A stretch of DNA of 64,000 bases from Streptomyces roseoviridis (GTDB lineage Bacteria > Actinomycetota > Actinomycetes > Streptomycetales > Streptomycetaceae): assembly GCF_039535235.1 (NCBI RefSeq), contig NZ_BAAAWU010000001.1, positions 5,580,001 to 5,644,000 of the forward strand, given 5' to 3'. The notes beneath the pieces are model-generated. The model saw only the letters and a list, made by a program, of their open reading frames with translations, was not told where the DNA came from and searched no databases. The number at the start of each line of letters is the position of its first letter. The first letter of the stretch is position 1. Below, in pieces: positions 39,922 to 49,075 of this stretch. The position numbers and the translations under genes are program-made.

Positions 39922-40020
39922 TGGGTCGGCGTTTCGGACCGTCCCAATCGGCATCCGTCGTCGCGGCGCGCTTACCACCGCGAAGCGGCGACACGTAACT
40001 CGAGGCGAGAGGCCTTCGAC

Positions 40021-41238
40021 GTGGCAGCACCGCAGAACTACCTCGCAGTCATCAAGGTCATCGGTGTCGGCGGCGGTGGTGTCAATGCCATCAACCGAAT
40101 GATCGAGGTCGGTCTCAAGGGCGTCGAGTTCATCGCCATCAACACCGACGCCCAGGCGCTGTTGATGAGCGACGCCGACGTCAAGCTCGACGTCGGCCGT
40201 GAACTCACCCGCGGCCTCGGGGCCGGGGCCAACCCGGCAGTCGGTCGCAAGGCGGCAGAGGACCACCGTGAGGAGATCGAGGAGGTCCTCAAGGGGGCCG
40301 ACATGGTCTTCGTCACCGCCGGCGAGGGTGGCGGCACCGGCACCGGCGGCGCGCCCGTCGTCGCCAACATCGCGCGCTCGCTCGGCGCCCTCACGATCGG
40401 CGTGGTCACCCGCCCGTTCACGTTCGAGGGCCGCCGTCGCGCCAACCAGGCGGAGGACGGCATCGCCGAGCTCCGCGAAGAGGTCGACACCCTCATCGTC
40501 ATCCCCAACGACCGGCTGCTGTCCATCTCGGACCGCCAGGTCTCGGTCCTGGACGCCTTCAAGTCCGCCGACCAGGTCCTGCTCTCCGGTGTCCAGGGCA
40601 TCACCGACCTCATCACCACCCCCGGTCTGATCAACCTCGACTTCGCCGACGTCAAGTCGGTCATGTCCGAGGCCGGTTCGGCCCTGATGGGCATCGGCTC
40701 CGCCCGCGGCGACGACCGCGCCGTGGCGGCGGCCGAGATGGCGATCTCCTCGCCGCTCCTGGAGGCGTCCATCGACGGCGCCCGCGGTGTGCTGCTCTCC
40801 ATCTCCGGCGGCAGCGACCTCGGCCTGTTCGAGATCAACGAGGCCGCCCAGCTGGTCAGCGAGGCCGCGCACCCCGAGGCCAACATCATCTTCGGCGCCG
40901 TCATCGACGACGCCCTCGGCGACGAGGTCCGGGTCACCGTCATCGCCGCCGGCTTCGACGGCGGCCAGCCGCCGGCCCGCCGCGACAACATCATCGGCTC
41001 GGTCTCCGCCAAGCGCGAGGAGCCCGCCCCGGCCCCCCGCGCCACCGAGACCTCCCGCCCGCTGGGCGGCCTCGGCACCGTCACCCCGCGCGAGGAGCCC
41101 CCGGCGGCGCCCGCCGAGCCGGCGCCGGCCGTCAGCGAGAACCCGCTGCCGCCCGTCGCCCCGCCGGTGGTCCCGCCGGCCCGCCCGTACCCGGACACCC
41201 AGGCCGAAGAGCTGGATGTCCCGGACTTCTTGAAGTGA
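40021..41238 (+). CDS. ftsZ: Cell division protein FtsZ
   Basis: A 405-residue tubulin-like GTPase that forms Z-rings and sporulation ladders. N-terminal [13 protein letters not shown], the G-box [10 protein letters not shown] (from residue 103), [12 protein letters not shown] and the T7 loop [11 protein letters not shown] are all present. A Pro/Ala/Glu-rich linker of about 75 residues leads to the C-terminal peptide LDVPDFLK, the docking site for SepF. The GTG at 40021 follows GAGAGG. Its long upstream region with several inverted repeats suggests separate developmental control. Confidence 0.98.
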   Translation: MAAPQNYLAVIKVIGVGGGGVNAINRMIEVGLKGVEFIAINTDAQALLMSDADVKLDVGRELTRGLGAGANPAVGRKAAEDHREEIEEVLKGADMVFVTAGEGGGTGTGGAPVVANIARSLGALTIGVVTRPFTFEGRRRANQAEDGIAELREEVDTLIVIPNDRLLSISDRQVSVLDAFKSADQVLLSGVQGITDLITTPGLINLDFADVKSVMSEAGSALMGIGSARGDDRAVAAAEMAISSPLLEASIDGARGVLLSISGGSDLGLFEINEAAQLVSEAAHPEANIIFGAVIDDALGDEVRVTVIAAGFDGGQPPARRDNIIGSVSAKREEPAPAPRATETSRPLGGLGTVTPREEPPAAPAEPAPAVSENPLPPVAPPVVPPARPYPDTQAEELDVPDFLK

Positions 41239-41963
41239 TAGGGCAGCGACACGACACGAGCGGCGCGCACTTCGCCTTCACCGACCGGTGGGGCGGGGTG
41301 AGCGCCGTTCCGTACGAGGAGCTCAACCTCGGGGGCGCCGTCGGCGACGACCCGGAGGCCGTACGGACCAACCGGGCCCGCGCGGCGGCCGGACTCGGGC
41401 TCGACCCGGCGGACGTGGTCTGGATGAACCAGGTGCACGGGGCGGACGTCGCCGTGGTCGAGGGCCCGTGGCCCACTCCTGACATCCCGTCCGTCGACGC
41501 GGTCGTCACCGCCCGGCGGGGTCTGGCCCTCGCGGTCCTCACCGCCGACTGCGTCCCGGTCCTGCTGGCCGACCCCGTCGCCGGCGTCGCCGCCGCCGCC
41601 CACGCCGGGCGGCCGGGGATGGTGGCCGGAGTGGTGCCCGCCGCCGTGAAGGCGATGACCGCACTGGGCGCCGACCCCTCCCGCATCACCGCCCGTACGG
41701 GACCCTCGGTCTGCGGGCGCTGCTACGAGGTGCCGGAGGCGATGCGCGCCGAGGTGGCCGCGGTCGAACCGGCCGCCCGTGCCGAGACCTCCTGGGGCAC
41801 CCCGGCCGTCGACGTCGCCGCGGGAGTGCGCGCCCAGCTCGAACGGCTCGGCGTCCGGGACGTCGAGGACGCCGGGGTCTGCACCCTGGAGTCCCGCGAC
41901 CACTACTCGTACCGCCGCGACCGCACCACGGGGCGACTCGCGGGATATGTCTGGTTGGACTGA
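41235..41963 (+). CDS. pgeF: Peptidoglycan editing factor PgeF (laccase-domain, YfiH)
   Basis: A 242-residue protein of the DUF152/YfiH family. E. coli PgeF hydrolyses mis-made UDP-MurNAc-L-Ser; older annotations call such proteins polyphenol oxidase. The His/Cys zinc-site motifs are [25 protein letters not shown] and [13 protein letters not shown], where most relatives read HAGWRG. The GTG overlaps the ftsZ stop by 4 bases, so it is translated with ftsZ. Confidence 0.92.
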   Translation: MIGQRHDTSGAHFAFTDRWGGVSAVPYEELNLGGAVGDDPEAVRTNRARAAAGLGLDPADVVWMNQVHGADVAVVEGPWPTPDIPSVDAVVTARRGLALAVLTADCVPVLLADPVAGVAAAAHAGRPGMVAGVVPAAVKAMTALGADPSRITARTGPSVCGRCYEVPEAMRAEVAAVEPAARAETSWGTPAVDVAAGVRAQLERLGVRDVEDAGVCTLESRDHYSYRRDRTTGRLAGYVWLD

Positions 41964-41971
41964 GAAGAGAT

Positions 41972-42691
41972 ATGACGGACCGCAAGTCGGAACTCGCCGA
42001 GAACCTCGCCCGGGTGGAGGAGCGCATCGCCGCGGCGTGCGCCGCCGCCGGGCGCGCGCGGGACGAGGTGACCCTCATCGTGGTCACCAAGACCTACCCC
42101 GCGAGCGACGTGCGGCTGCTGCACGAACTCGGCGTCCGCCACGTGGCGGAGAACCGGGACCAGGACGCGGCCCCCAAGGCCGCCGCCTGTGCGGATCTCG
42201 ACCTGACCTGGCACTTCGTGGGTCAGTTGCAGACCAACAAGGTCCGATCCGTGGTGGGTTATGCCGATGTGGTGCAGTCCGTCGACCGTTTGAAGCTCGT
42301 TTCCTCTCTTTCCGCGGCCGCGGAGAAGGCACAGCGGGAGCTCGGCTGTCTGATCCAGGTCGCCCTCGACGCCGGATCCGGCGAGCGCGGTGACCGCGGC
42401 GGGGTCGCGCCGGACGGGATCGAGGAGTTGGCGGCCGCCGTGGCGGCCGCTCCGGGGCTTCGGCTCGACGGCCTCATGACCGTCGCGCCGCTCGCCGGTC
42501 CGTACGCGGGCCGGCAACGGGCCGCCTTCGAGCGGCTGATGGATTTGTCGACTGTCCTGCGCGCGACCCGTCCGGCTGCGAACATGGTGTCAGCAGGGAT
42601 GAGTGCGGACCTCGAGGAGGCCGTGGCGGCCGGGGCGACACACGTACGCATCGGTACGGCGGTACTCGGCGTCCGCCCGAAGCTCGGGTAA
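41972..42691 (+). CDS. YggS-family PLP-binding protein
   Basis: A 239-residue TIM-barrel protein that binds pyridoxal phosphate and helps PLP and amino-acid homeostasis; no catalytic activity is established for the family. The PLP lysine is in LIVVTKTYPASDV; other blocks are GVRHVAENRDQDA, WHFVGQLQTNKV, GLRLDGLMTVAP and VSAGMSADLEEAVAAGATHVRIG, the last binding phosphate. The ATG at 41972 is 8 bases after pgeF. Confidence 0.94.
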   Translation: MTDRKSELAENLARVEERIAAACAAAGRARDEVTLIVVTKTYPASDVRLLHELGVRHVAENRDQDAAPKAAACADLDLTWHFVGQLQTNKVRSVVGYADVVQSVDRLKLVSSLSAAAEKAQRELGCLIQVALDAGSGERGDRGGVAPDGIEELAAAVAAAPGLRLDGLMTVAPLAGPYAGRQRAAFERLMDLSTVLRATRPAANMVSAGMSADLEEAVAAGATHVRIGTAVLGVRPKLG

Positions 42692-42828
42692 CGTCGCGAA
42701 GCAAGTCGGACCACAGCAGAAAATATGGTCATTCCGCCGAGGGGCGGACGGACCCGTGGATCGCGGGCACTTGGTGACACTGCGACATTCGGTAAGGGCG
42801 ATCCACCACAGAGCGGAGGATGCAGAGA

Positions 42829-43449
42829 ATGGCCGGCGCGATGCGCAAGATGGCGGTCTACCTCGGCCTCGTGGAGGACGATGGCTACGACGGCCGTGGA
42901 TTCGATCCCGACGACGACTTCGAACCCGAGCTGGAGCCGGAGCCCGAGCGCGACCGGCGCCACCAGCCCCCTCGGCAGATCGAGCGCGAGGAGCCGGTAC
43001 GGGTGGTCCAGCCGCCCGCACCGCGCGAACCCGTCGCCCAGTCTGTGCCAGTACACGCGGAAAGCGGACGTCCTGCCCGAATTGCCCCCGTGGCATCCAT
43101 CACACCCGAACGTCCGAGCCTGGAGAAGAACGCACCGGTGATCATGCCCAAGGTCGTGTCCGAGCGGGAGCCCTACCGCATCACCACGCTGCACCCGCGG
43201 ACCTACAACGAGGCCCGTACCATCGGGGAACACTTCCGTGAGGGCACCCCCGTGATCATGAATCTCACGGAGATGGACGACACCGACGCGAAGCGACTTG
43301 TCGACTTTGCCGCCGGACTCGTCTTCGGACTCCATGGCAGCATTGAGCGCGTGACGCAGAAGGTGTTCCTGTTGTCGCCTGCTAACGTCGATGTCACGGC
43401 GGAGGACAAGGCCCGGATCGCAGAGGGCGGATTCTTCAACCAGAGCTGA
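42829..43449 (+). CDS. sepF: Cell division protein SepF
   Basis: A 206-residue membrane anchor for FtsZ. The amphipathic N-terminus [17 protein letters not shown] is the lipid-binding helix, an acidic/Pro-rich linker follows, and the C-terminal SepF core ([48 protein letters not shown]) binds the FtsZ tail. The second ATG (42829) is chosen because GGAGG is 9 bases upstream; ATG 42820 overlaps that spacing. A 137-base gap with a TTGGTG-N16-TAAGGG promoter candidate precedes it. Confidence 0.95.
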   Translation: MAGAMRKMAVYLGLVEDDGYDGRGFDPDDDFEPELEPEPERDRRHQPPRQIEREEPVRVVQPPAPREPVAQSVPVHAESGRPARIAPVASITPERPSLEKNAPVIMPKVVSEREPYRITTLHPRTYNEARTIGEHFREGTPVIMNLTEMDDTDAKRLVDFAAGLVFGLHGSIERVTQKVFLLSPANVDVTAEDKARIAEGGFFNQS

Positions 43450-43531
43450 GAACACGAGATCGAGAACGGCCCGGCCGCGAGGGCGGCCGGACAAGTGAGA
43501 GCACGAGAGCCAGGGGAGAGGGAAGCGCGGG

Positions 43532-43822
43532 ATGGGCGTCGCACTGCAGGTGATCTACATCGCGCTGATGTGCTTCCTGGTCCTGCTGATCTTCCGGCTG
43601 GTCATGGACTACGTCTTCCAGTTCGCCCGTTCATGGCAACCCGGTAAGGCGATGGTGGTCGTTCTGGAGGCCACCTACACTGTCACCGATCCACCGCTCA
43701 AGCTTCTGCGGCGGCTCATCCCGCCGCTGCGTCTCGGGGGCGTGGCACTCGACCTGTCCTTCTTCGTTCTGATGATCATCGTCTACATCCTGATCTCCAT
43801 CGTGAGCAGCTTCGCGAGGTGA
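43532..43822 (+). CDS. YggT-family membrane protein
   Basis: A 96-residue protein with two membrane helices (IYIALMCFLVLLIFRLVMDYV and ALDLSFFVLMIIVYILISIV) joined by the family loop TYTVTDPPLKLLRRLIPPLRLGG. Function is unknown; conserved between sepF and divIVA in Gram-positive bacteria. The ATG at 43532 follows a purine-rich GGGGAGAGGGA. Confidence 0.94.
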   Translation: MGVALQVIYIALMCFLVLLIFRLVMDYVFQFARSWQPGKAMVVVLEATYTVTDPPLKLLRRLIPPLRLGGVALDLSFFVLMIIVYILISIVSSFAR

Positions 43823-43889
43823 TGGCGGAGGTGGATGTGGACGATACGGTCTTGCCGACTGCCGACGACTACGTAGAGGTGAAGAAGAG

Positions 43890-44963
43890 ATGCCGCTGAC
43901 CCCCGAGGACGTGCGGAACAAGCAGTTCACGACCGTCCGCCTTCGAGAAGGCTATGACGAGGACGAGGTCGATGCCTTCCTCGATGAGGTCGAAGCCGAA
44001 CTGACTCGTCTGCTCCGCGAGAACGAGGACCTGCGCGCCAAGCTGGCCGCGGCCACCCGTGCCGCCGCGCAGAACCAGCAGCAGCAGGGCATGCGCAAGC
44101 CGCCGGAGCCGCAGGATCGTCCCGTCGGTCCCGGCGCCCCCGTGCCCGCCGCCATATCCGGACCTCCGGCGCAGCAGCAGCCCCCGCAGATGGGCCCGCC
44201 GCAGCTGCCGTCCGGCGCCCCCGCGCTTCCCGCCGGCCCGATGCAGGGCGGCCCCATGCAGGGCGGGCCCATGGGCCCCGGCCCCATGCAGGGCGGCCCG
44301 ATGGGTCCCGGCCCGATGCAGGGCGGCCCCATGGGACACCCGCAGCAGCAGCAGATGCAGCAGATGCAGCCGGCCCAGGGCCCGGGCGGCGACAGCGCCG
44401 CGCGCGTGCTCTCGCTGGCGCAGCAGACCGCCGACCAGGCGATCGCGGAGGCCCGTTCCGAGGCCAACAAGATCGTCGGCGAGGCGCGTTCGCGCGCCGA
44501 GGGCCTGGAGCGGGACGCCCGAGCCAAGGCCGACGCCCTGGAGCGGGACGCCCAGGAGAAGCACCGCGTCGCGATGGGCTCCCTCGAGTCCGCGCGTGCG
44601 ACCCTCGAGCGCAAGGTCGAGGACCTGCGGGGCTTCGAGCGTGAGTACCGGACCCGCCTGAAGTCGTACCTGGAGTCGCAGCTGCGTCAGCTGGAGACCC
44701 AGGCCGACGACTCGCTGGCCCCGCCGCGCACTCCCGCGACCGCCTCCCTGCCGCCGTCCCCCTCGATGGCGTCGGCGGGTGCGAGCGCGCCGTCGTTCGG
44801 CGGCAACGGCACGATGGGCGGCGCCCCGTCGTACGGCGGCCAGCAGCAGATGTCCCCGGCGATGACCCAGCCGATGGCTCCGGTCCGCCCGCAGGCGCCG
44901 CAGCCGATGCAGCAGGCGCCGGCGCCGATGCGCGGCTTCCTGATCGACGAGGACGACAACTGA
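43890..44963 (+). CDS. divIVA: Polar growth protein DivIVA (Wag31 family)
   Basis: A 357-residue coiled-coil protein that marks hyphal tips and directs polar wall growth; it is essential in S. coelicolor. The N-terminal DivIVA domain is MPLTPEDVRNKQFTTVRLREGYDEDEVDAFL-like (membrane-binding), then a Gln/Pro/Gly/Met linker (about residues 60-165) with GPMQGGPMG repeats of 30-base DNA period, a second coiled coil (about 170-275) and a Gly/Met/Pro-rich tail ending RGFLIDEDDN. The ATG at 43890 follows GAGGTGAAGAAGAG. A strong terminator follows. Confidence 0.97.
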   Translation: MPLTPEDVRNKQFTTVRLREGYDEDEVDAFLDEVEAELTRLLRENEDLRAKLAAATRAAAQNQQQQGMRKPPEPQDRPVGPGAPVPAAISGPPAQQQPPQMGPPQLPSGAPALPAGPMQGGPMQGGPMGPGPMQGGPMGPGPMQGGPMGHPQQQQMQQMQPAQGPGGDSAARVLSLAQQTADQAIAEARSEANKIVGEARSRAEGLERDARAKADALERDAQEKHRVAMGSLESARATLERKVEDLRGFEREYRTRLKSYLESQLRQLETQADDSLAPPRTPATASLPPSPSMASAGASAPSFGGNGTMGGAPSYGGQQQMSPAMTQPMAPVRPQAPQPMQQAPAPMRGFLIDEDDN

Positions 44964-45012
44964 GGGCGGCGGACCAGCGCGTGCTATGCGCGTAGCCGTC
45001 GTCGGCAGTCTC

Positions 45013-45054
45013 AAGGGCCGGGCCCCGGGGTGATCCCTGGGGTCCGGCCCTTTT
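45013..45054 (+). terminator. Intrinsic terminator after divIVA
   Basis: AAGGGCCGGxCCCC pairs with GGGGTCCGGCCCTT around a short loop and runs into TTTT. It closes the dcw transcript 50 bases after the divIVA stop. Confidence 0.92.
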
Positions 45055-45338
45055 GCGTGTGTGGGGGTGGGGCGGGTGTACGGCTGAGGGCGGTGGCGCG
45101 GGTGCGGGACGGGCGGCGCCTGCGGCGGGCTCCTTCCCCACCCCGCCCCTTCCCGAACCGGGGCTCCGCCCCAGACCTCGGGGGTGCGGGGGCGGGGGCC
45201 GAGCCCCCGCGGCCCGGGTGGGGCGGCAGCTTGGCGCCGCAGGGCCGCGCCCCCAGGCCCGGGAGGGGCGACCGTTGTGGGCATTCATTCGCTCCGCTGG
45301 GGCGGAACGGGTGGGCACAACGCAGCAGGGCGGGGCCC

Positions 45339-45606
45339 GTTCATGGGGGGTGCGGGGATGGGGCGGCACCAGCGGGCGCCCGTTCATGGGCGGTGTGGGG
45401 ATGGGGCGGCACCAGCGGGCGCCCGTTCATGGGGGGTGCGGGGATGGGGCGGCACCAGCGGGCGCCCGTTCATGGGGGGTGCGGGGATGGGGCGGCACCA
45501 GCGGGCGCCCGTTCATGGAGGGTGTGGGGATGGGGCGGCACCAGCGGGCGCCCGTACATGGAGGGTGTGGGGAAGGGCCGGCACCAGCGGGTGCCCCCGC
45601 ATGGGA
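45339..45606. repeat. 43-bp tandem repeat array, six copies plus a degenerate seventh
   Basis: Units start at 45339, 45382, 45425, 45468, 45511 and 45554, each exactly 43 bases. Units 1, 3 and 4 are identical, 2 and 5 differ at two bases, and 6 at several; a degenerate part of a seventh merges into the ileS terminator. The period is not a multiple of three, arguing against a protein. Each unit contains the palindrome CGGGCGCCCG flanked by GCACC/GGTGC. The preceding 45060-45338 is GC-rich with no gene I can support. Confidence 0.92.
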
Positions 45607-45607
45607 T

Positions 45608-45649
45608 GGCGAAGGGCCCGGCACCCACCGTGGTGCCGGGCCCTTCGCC
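45608..45649 (-). terminator. Terminator after ileS
   Basis: A perfect 18-bp stem GGCGAAGGGCCCGGCACC with its complement and a 6-base loop lies 7 bases from the ileS stop. Its left arm resembles the last 43-bp repeat unit. Confidence 0.9.
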
Positions 45650-45655
45650 GCGCGG

Positions 45656-48600
45656 TTAGGCCTTGCGGAGGCGGAAGGTGAGGGACAGGCCCTCGTCCTC
45701 GAAGGGGGTGCCGTAGGAGTCGTCGGCCGGGCCCTCCGCGTAGTCCGTGGCCAGGACCTCGTCGGCGATGAGCGAGGCGTGGGCCGTGAGGGCCTCCGCC
45801 GTCTCCGGCGAGGAGGAGGTCCAGCGCAGGGCGATGCGGTCCGCGACGTCGAGGCCGCTGTTCTTGCGGGCCTCCTGGATCAGGCGGATCGCGTCACGGG
45901 CCAGGCCCGCCTTGCGGAGCTCCGGGGTGATCTCCAGGTCGAGGGCGACCGTCGCGCCGGAGTCCGAGGCGACCGACCAGCCCTCGCGCGGGGTCTCCGT
46001 GATGATGACCTCCTCGGGGACGAGGGTGATCGTCTCGCCGTTCACCTCCAGCGTCGCCTCGCCGGAGCGCAGGGCCAGCGACAGCGCCGCCGCGTCGGCC
46101 GCCGCAACCGCCTTCGCCACGTCCTGGACGTCCTTGCCGAAACGCTTGCCCAGCACCCGGAAGTTGGCCTTCGCGGTCGTGTCGACCAGGCTGCCGCCGA
46201 CCTCGGACAGGGAGGCGAGCGACGAGACGTTCAACTCCTCCGTGATCTGGGCCTGGAGCTCCTCGGAGAGGTCCGCGAAGCCCGCAGCCGCCACCAGCGC
46301 CCGGGAGAGCGGCTGGCGGGTCTTCACGCCGGACTCGGCGCGCGTGGCGCGGCCCAGCTCGACCAGGCGCCGGACCAGCAGCATCTGCTCGGAGAGCACC
46401 GGGTCGACCAGGGACGCGTCCGGCTCGGGCCACGAGGACAGGTGCACGGACTCGGGGGCGCCGGGGGTCACCGGGACCACCAGGTCCTGCCACACCCGCT
46501 CGGTGATGAACGGGGTGAGCGGGGCCATCAGGCGGGTGACCGTCTCGACGACGTCGTGCAGGGTGCGCAGCGCCGAGGCGTCGCCCTGCCAGAAGCGGCG
46601 GCGCGAACGGCGGACGTACCAGTTGGAGAGGTCGTCGACGAACGCGGAGAGCAGCTTGCCGGCCCGCTGGGTGTCGTACGCCTCCATCGCCTCGGTGACC
46701 CCGGCAACCAGCGTGTGCAGCTCGGACAGCAGCCACTTGTCGAGCACCGTGCGGTCGGCGGGCGCCGGGTCGGCGGCGGACGGCGCCCAGCCGGAGGTGC
46801 GGGCGTACAGCGCCTGGAAGGCCACCGTGTTCCAGTACGTCAGGAGGGTCTTGCGGACCACCTCCTGGATCGTGCCGTGGCCCACCCGGCGCGCCGCCCA
46901 CGGCGAACCGCCGGCCGCCATGAACCAGCGCACCGCGTCCGCGCCGTGCTGGTCCATCAGCGGGATCGGCTGGAGGATGTTGCCCAGGTGCTTGGACATC
47001 TTGCGGCCGTCCTCGGCGAGGATGTGGCCGAGGCAGACCACGTTCTCGTACGAGGACTTGTCGAAGACCAGCGTGCCGACGGCCATCAGCGTGTAGAACC
47101 AGCCACGGGTCTGGTCGATGGCCTCGGAGATGAACTGCGCCGGGTAGCGGCTCTCGAACAGCTCCTTGTTCTGGTACGGGTAGCCGTACTGCGCGAACGG
47201 CATCGAACCCGAGTCGTACCAGGCGTCGATGACCTCGGGGACGCGCACGGCCTCGAGCGAGCAGCCCTCCGCCGGGCAGCCGAAGGTCACGTCGTCGATG
47301 TACGGGCGGTGCGGGTCGAGCTCCGACTGGTCCGTGCCGGTCAGCTCGGTCAGCTCGGCGCGCGAGCCGACGCACGTGAGGTGACCCTCCTCGCAGCGCC
47401 AGATCGGCAGCGGGGTGCCCCAGTAGCGGTTGCGGGAGAGCGCCCAGTCGATGTTGTTGTTCAGCCAGTCGCCGAAGCGGCCGTGCTTGACCGAGTCCGG
47501 GAACCAGTTCGTCTTCTCGTTCTCCTGGAGGAGACGGTCCTTCACGGCGGTCGTACGGATGTACCAGGACGGCTGCGCGTAGTACAGCAGCGCCGTGTGG
47601 CAGCGCCAGCAGTGCGGGTAGCTGTGCTCGTACGCGATGTGCCGGAACAGCAGCCCGCGCGCCTCCAGGTCGGCGGTGAGCGCCTCGTCGGCCTTCTTGA
47701 AGAAGACGCCGCCGACCAGCGGCACGTCCTCCTCGAAGGTGCCGTCGGGGCGGACCGGGTTCACGACCGGGAGGCCGTAGGAGCGGCAGACCTTGAGGTC
47801 GTCCTCACCGAAGGCGGGGGACTGGTGGACCAGACCCGTGCCGTCCTCGGTGGTCACGTAGTCGGCGTTCACGACGTAGTGCGCCGGGGCGTCGAAGGGG
47901 ATCAGCTCGAAGGGGCGCTGGTAGGTCCAGCGCTCCATGTCCTTGCCGGTGAAGGACTCGCCGGTGGTCACCCAGCCCTCGCCGAGCGCCTTGTCGAGCA
48001 GCGGCTCGGCGACGACCAGCCGCTCGTCGCCGTCCGTGGCGACCACGTAGGTCACCTCGGGGTGGGCGGCGACCGCCGTGTTGGACACCAGGGTCCACGG
48101 GGTGGTCGTCCAGACCAGGAGCGCGGCCTTGCCGGCGAGCGGGCCGGAGGTCAGCGGGAAGCGGACGTAGACGGAGGGGTCGACGACCGTCTCGTAGCCC
48201 TGCGCGAGCTCGTGGTCGGACAGGCCGGTGCCGCAGCGCGGGCACCAGGGGGCCACGCGGTGGTCCTGGACCAGCAGGCCCTTGTCGAAGATCTGCTTGA
48301 GCGACCACCAGACCGACTCGATGTACGAGGGGTCCATGGTCCGGTAGGCGTCGTCGAGGTCGACCCAGTAGCCCATCCGGGTCGTCAGCTCGGCGAAGGC
48401 GTCGGTGTGGCGGGTCACGGACTCGCGGCACTTGGCGTTGAACTCGGCGATACCGTACGCCTCGATGTCCTTCTTGCCGGAGAAGCCGAGCTCCTTCTCG
48501 ACGGCGAGCTCGACCGGCAGGCCGTGGCAGTCCCAGCCGGCCTTGCGGGCGACGTGATAGCCCCGCATGGTCCGGAAGCGGGGGAAGACGTCCTTGAAGA

Positions 48601-48796
48601 CGCGGGCCTCGATGTGGTGGGCGCCGGGCATGCCGTTGGCGGTGGGCGGGCCCTCGTAAAAGACCCACTCGGGGCGTCCCTCGGACTGCTCCAGCGTCTT
48701 GGCGAAGACCTTGTTCTCGTGCCAGAAATCGAGCACGGCGCGCTCGAGCGCGGGCAGGTCTACCTGGGCGGGCACCTGGCGGTACTGCGAAGACAT
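45656..48796 (-). CDS. ileS: Isoleucyl-tRNA synthetase (eukaryote-like type)
   Basis: A 1046-residue class I synthetase charging tRNA-Ile. The HIGH-equivalent is PGAHHIEARVFKD and KMSKS is K599-MSK602 (GRKMSKHLGN). Zinc-type Cys pairs occur in CPRCGTG and CWRCHTALLYY. GWDCHGLPVELAVEKELG and the length point to the IleS2 (eukaryote-like) branch, known for low mupirocin sensitivity in other bacteria; sensitivity here is not shown. The ATG at 48796 has GGAGGAAG upstream, which is the site controlled by the T-box. Confidence 0.97.
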   Translation of the reverse strand: MSSQYRQVPAQVDLPALERAVLDFWHENKVFAKTLEQSEGRPEWVFYEGPPTANGMPGAHHIEARVFKDVFPRFRTMRGYHVARKAGWDCHGLPVELAVEKELGFSGKKDIEAYGIAEFNAKCRESVTRHTDAFAELTTRMGYWVDLDDAYRTMDPSYIESVWWSLKQIFDKGLLVQDHRVAPWCPRCGTGLSDHELAQGYETVVDPSVYVRFPLTSGPLAGKAALLVWTTTPWTLVSNTAVAAHPEVTYVVATDGDERLVVAEPLLDKALGEGWVTTGESFTGKDMERWTYQRPFELIPFDAPAHYVVNADYVTTEDGTGLVHQSPAFGEDDLKVCRSYGLPVVNPVRPDGTFEEDVPLVGGVFFKKADEALTADLEARGLLFRHIAYEHSYPHCWRCHTALLYYAQPSWYIRTTAVKDRLLQENEKTNWFPDSVKHGRFGDWLNNNIDWALSRNRYWGTPLPIWRCEEGHLTCVGSRAELTELTGTDQSELDPHRPYIDDVTFGCPAEGCSLEAVRVPEVIDAWYDSGSMPFAQYGYPYQNKELFESRYPAQFISEAIDQTRGWFYTLMAVGTLVFDKSSYENVVCLGHILAEDGRKMSKHLGNILQPIPLMDQHGADAVRWFMAAGGSPWAARRVGHGTIQEVVRKTLLTYWNTVAFQALYARTSGWAPSAADPAPADRTVLDKWLLSELHTLVAGVTEAMEAYDTQRAGKLLSAFVDDLSNWYVRRSRRRFWQGDASALRTLHDVVETVTRLMAPLTPFITERVWQDLVVPVTPGAPESVHLSSWPEPDASLVDPVLSEQMLLVRRLVELGRATRAESGVKTRQPLSRALVAAAGFADLSEELQAQITEELNVSSLASLSEVGGSLVDTTAKANFRVLGKRFGKDVQDVAKAVAAADAAALSLALRSGEATLEVNGETITLVPEEVIITETPREGWSVASDSGATVALDLEITPELRKAGLARDAIRLIQEARKNSGLDVADRIALRWTSSSPETAEALTAHASLIADEVLATDYAEGPADDSYGTPFEDEGLSLTFRLRKA

Positions 48797-49062
48797 CGAT
48801 CTTCCTCCGGCGGATGTTCCTCGTTCCGTCGGAGGGACGAGAGCACTGCTCCCGCGGTACCACCCTCCTTGGCCCCGGGCGCGGACGCCCTGAGCCCCCT
48901 CATTGGGGTCGCGACGCCGGGTCTAGTCACCGCGGGCGACCGCGGCTTTCTTCCGGCAGCTCCGGGGTGATGCTTCACATCGGGCTCGCCCCCGGGCTCT
49001 CACCGTCCCCGGGTCGCTCATGGCTGCGTACGACGCTACTCGTCCCCATCCAAGCCTTTCGC
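48797..49062 (-). promoter_or_regulatory. T-box riboswitch leader of ileS (translational type)
   Basis: The minus-strand leader carries the T-box core AGGGTGGTACCGCGG at 48852-48866, whose TGGT pairs with the ACCA end of uncharged tRNA-Ile. A Stem I-like part contains GAAGCATCACC, with ATC as the likely isoleucine specifier. Between the T-box core and the start, TCCCTCCG can pair with the ribosome site CGGAGG, so uncharged tRNA would free translation, as in other actinobacterial ileS leaders. Outer bounds are approximate. Confidence 0.93.
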
Positions 49063-49069
49063 TCCGCCC

Positions 49070-49075
49070 AGTGTA
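49070..49075 (-). promoter_or_regulatory. Predicted -10 element of the ileS T-box promoter
   Basis: On the minus strand TACACT precedes the T-box leader by about 8 bases and would give a leader of about 265 bases. The -35 element is not clear. The rest of the gap to the DksA-like gene (49083-49338) shows no gene. Confidence 0.5.

Noticed and set aside
45184-45681. Open frames through the 43-bp array encoding repeats such as MGGAGMGRHQRAPVH in several frames.
   Set aside because: The 43-base period shifts frame in each unit, so the same peptide appears in all three frames; stop-free frames are expected at this G+C. No ribosome site or coding bias supports a protein.
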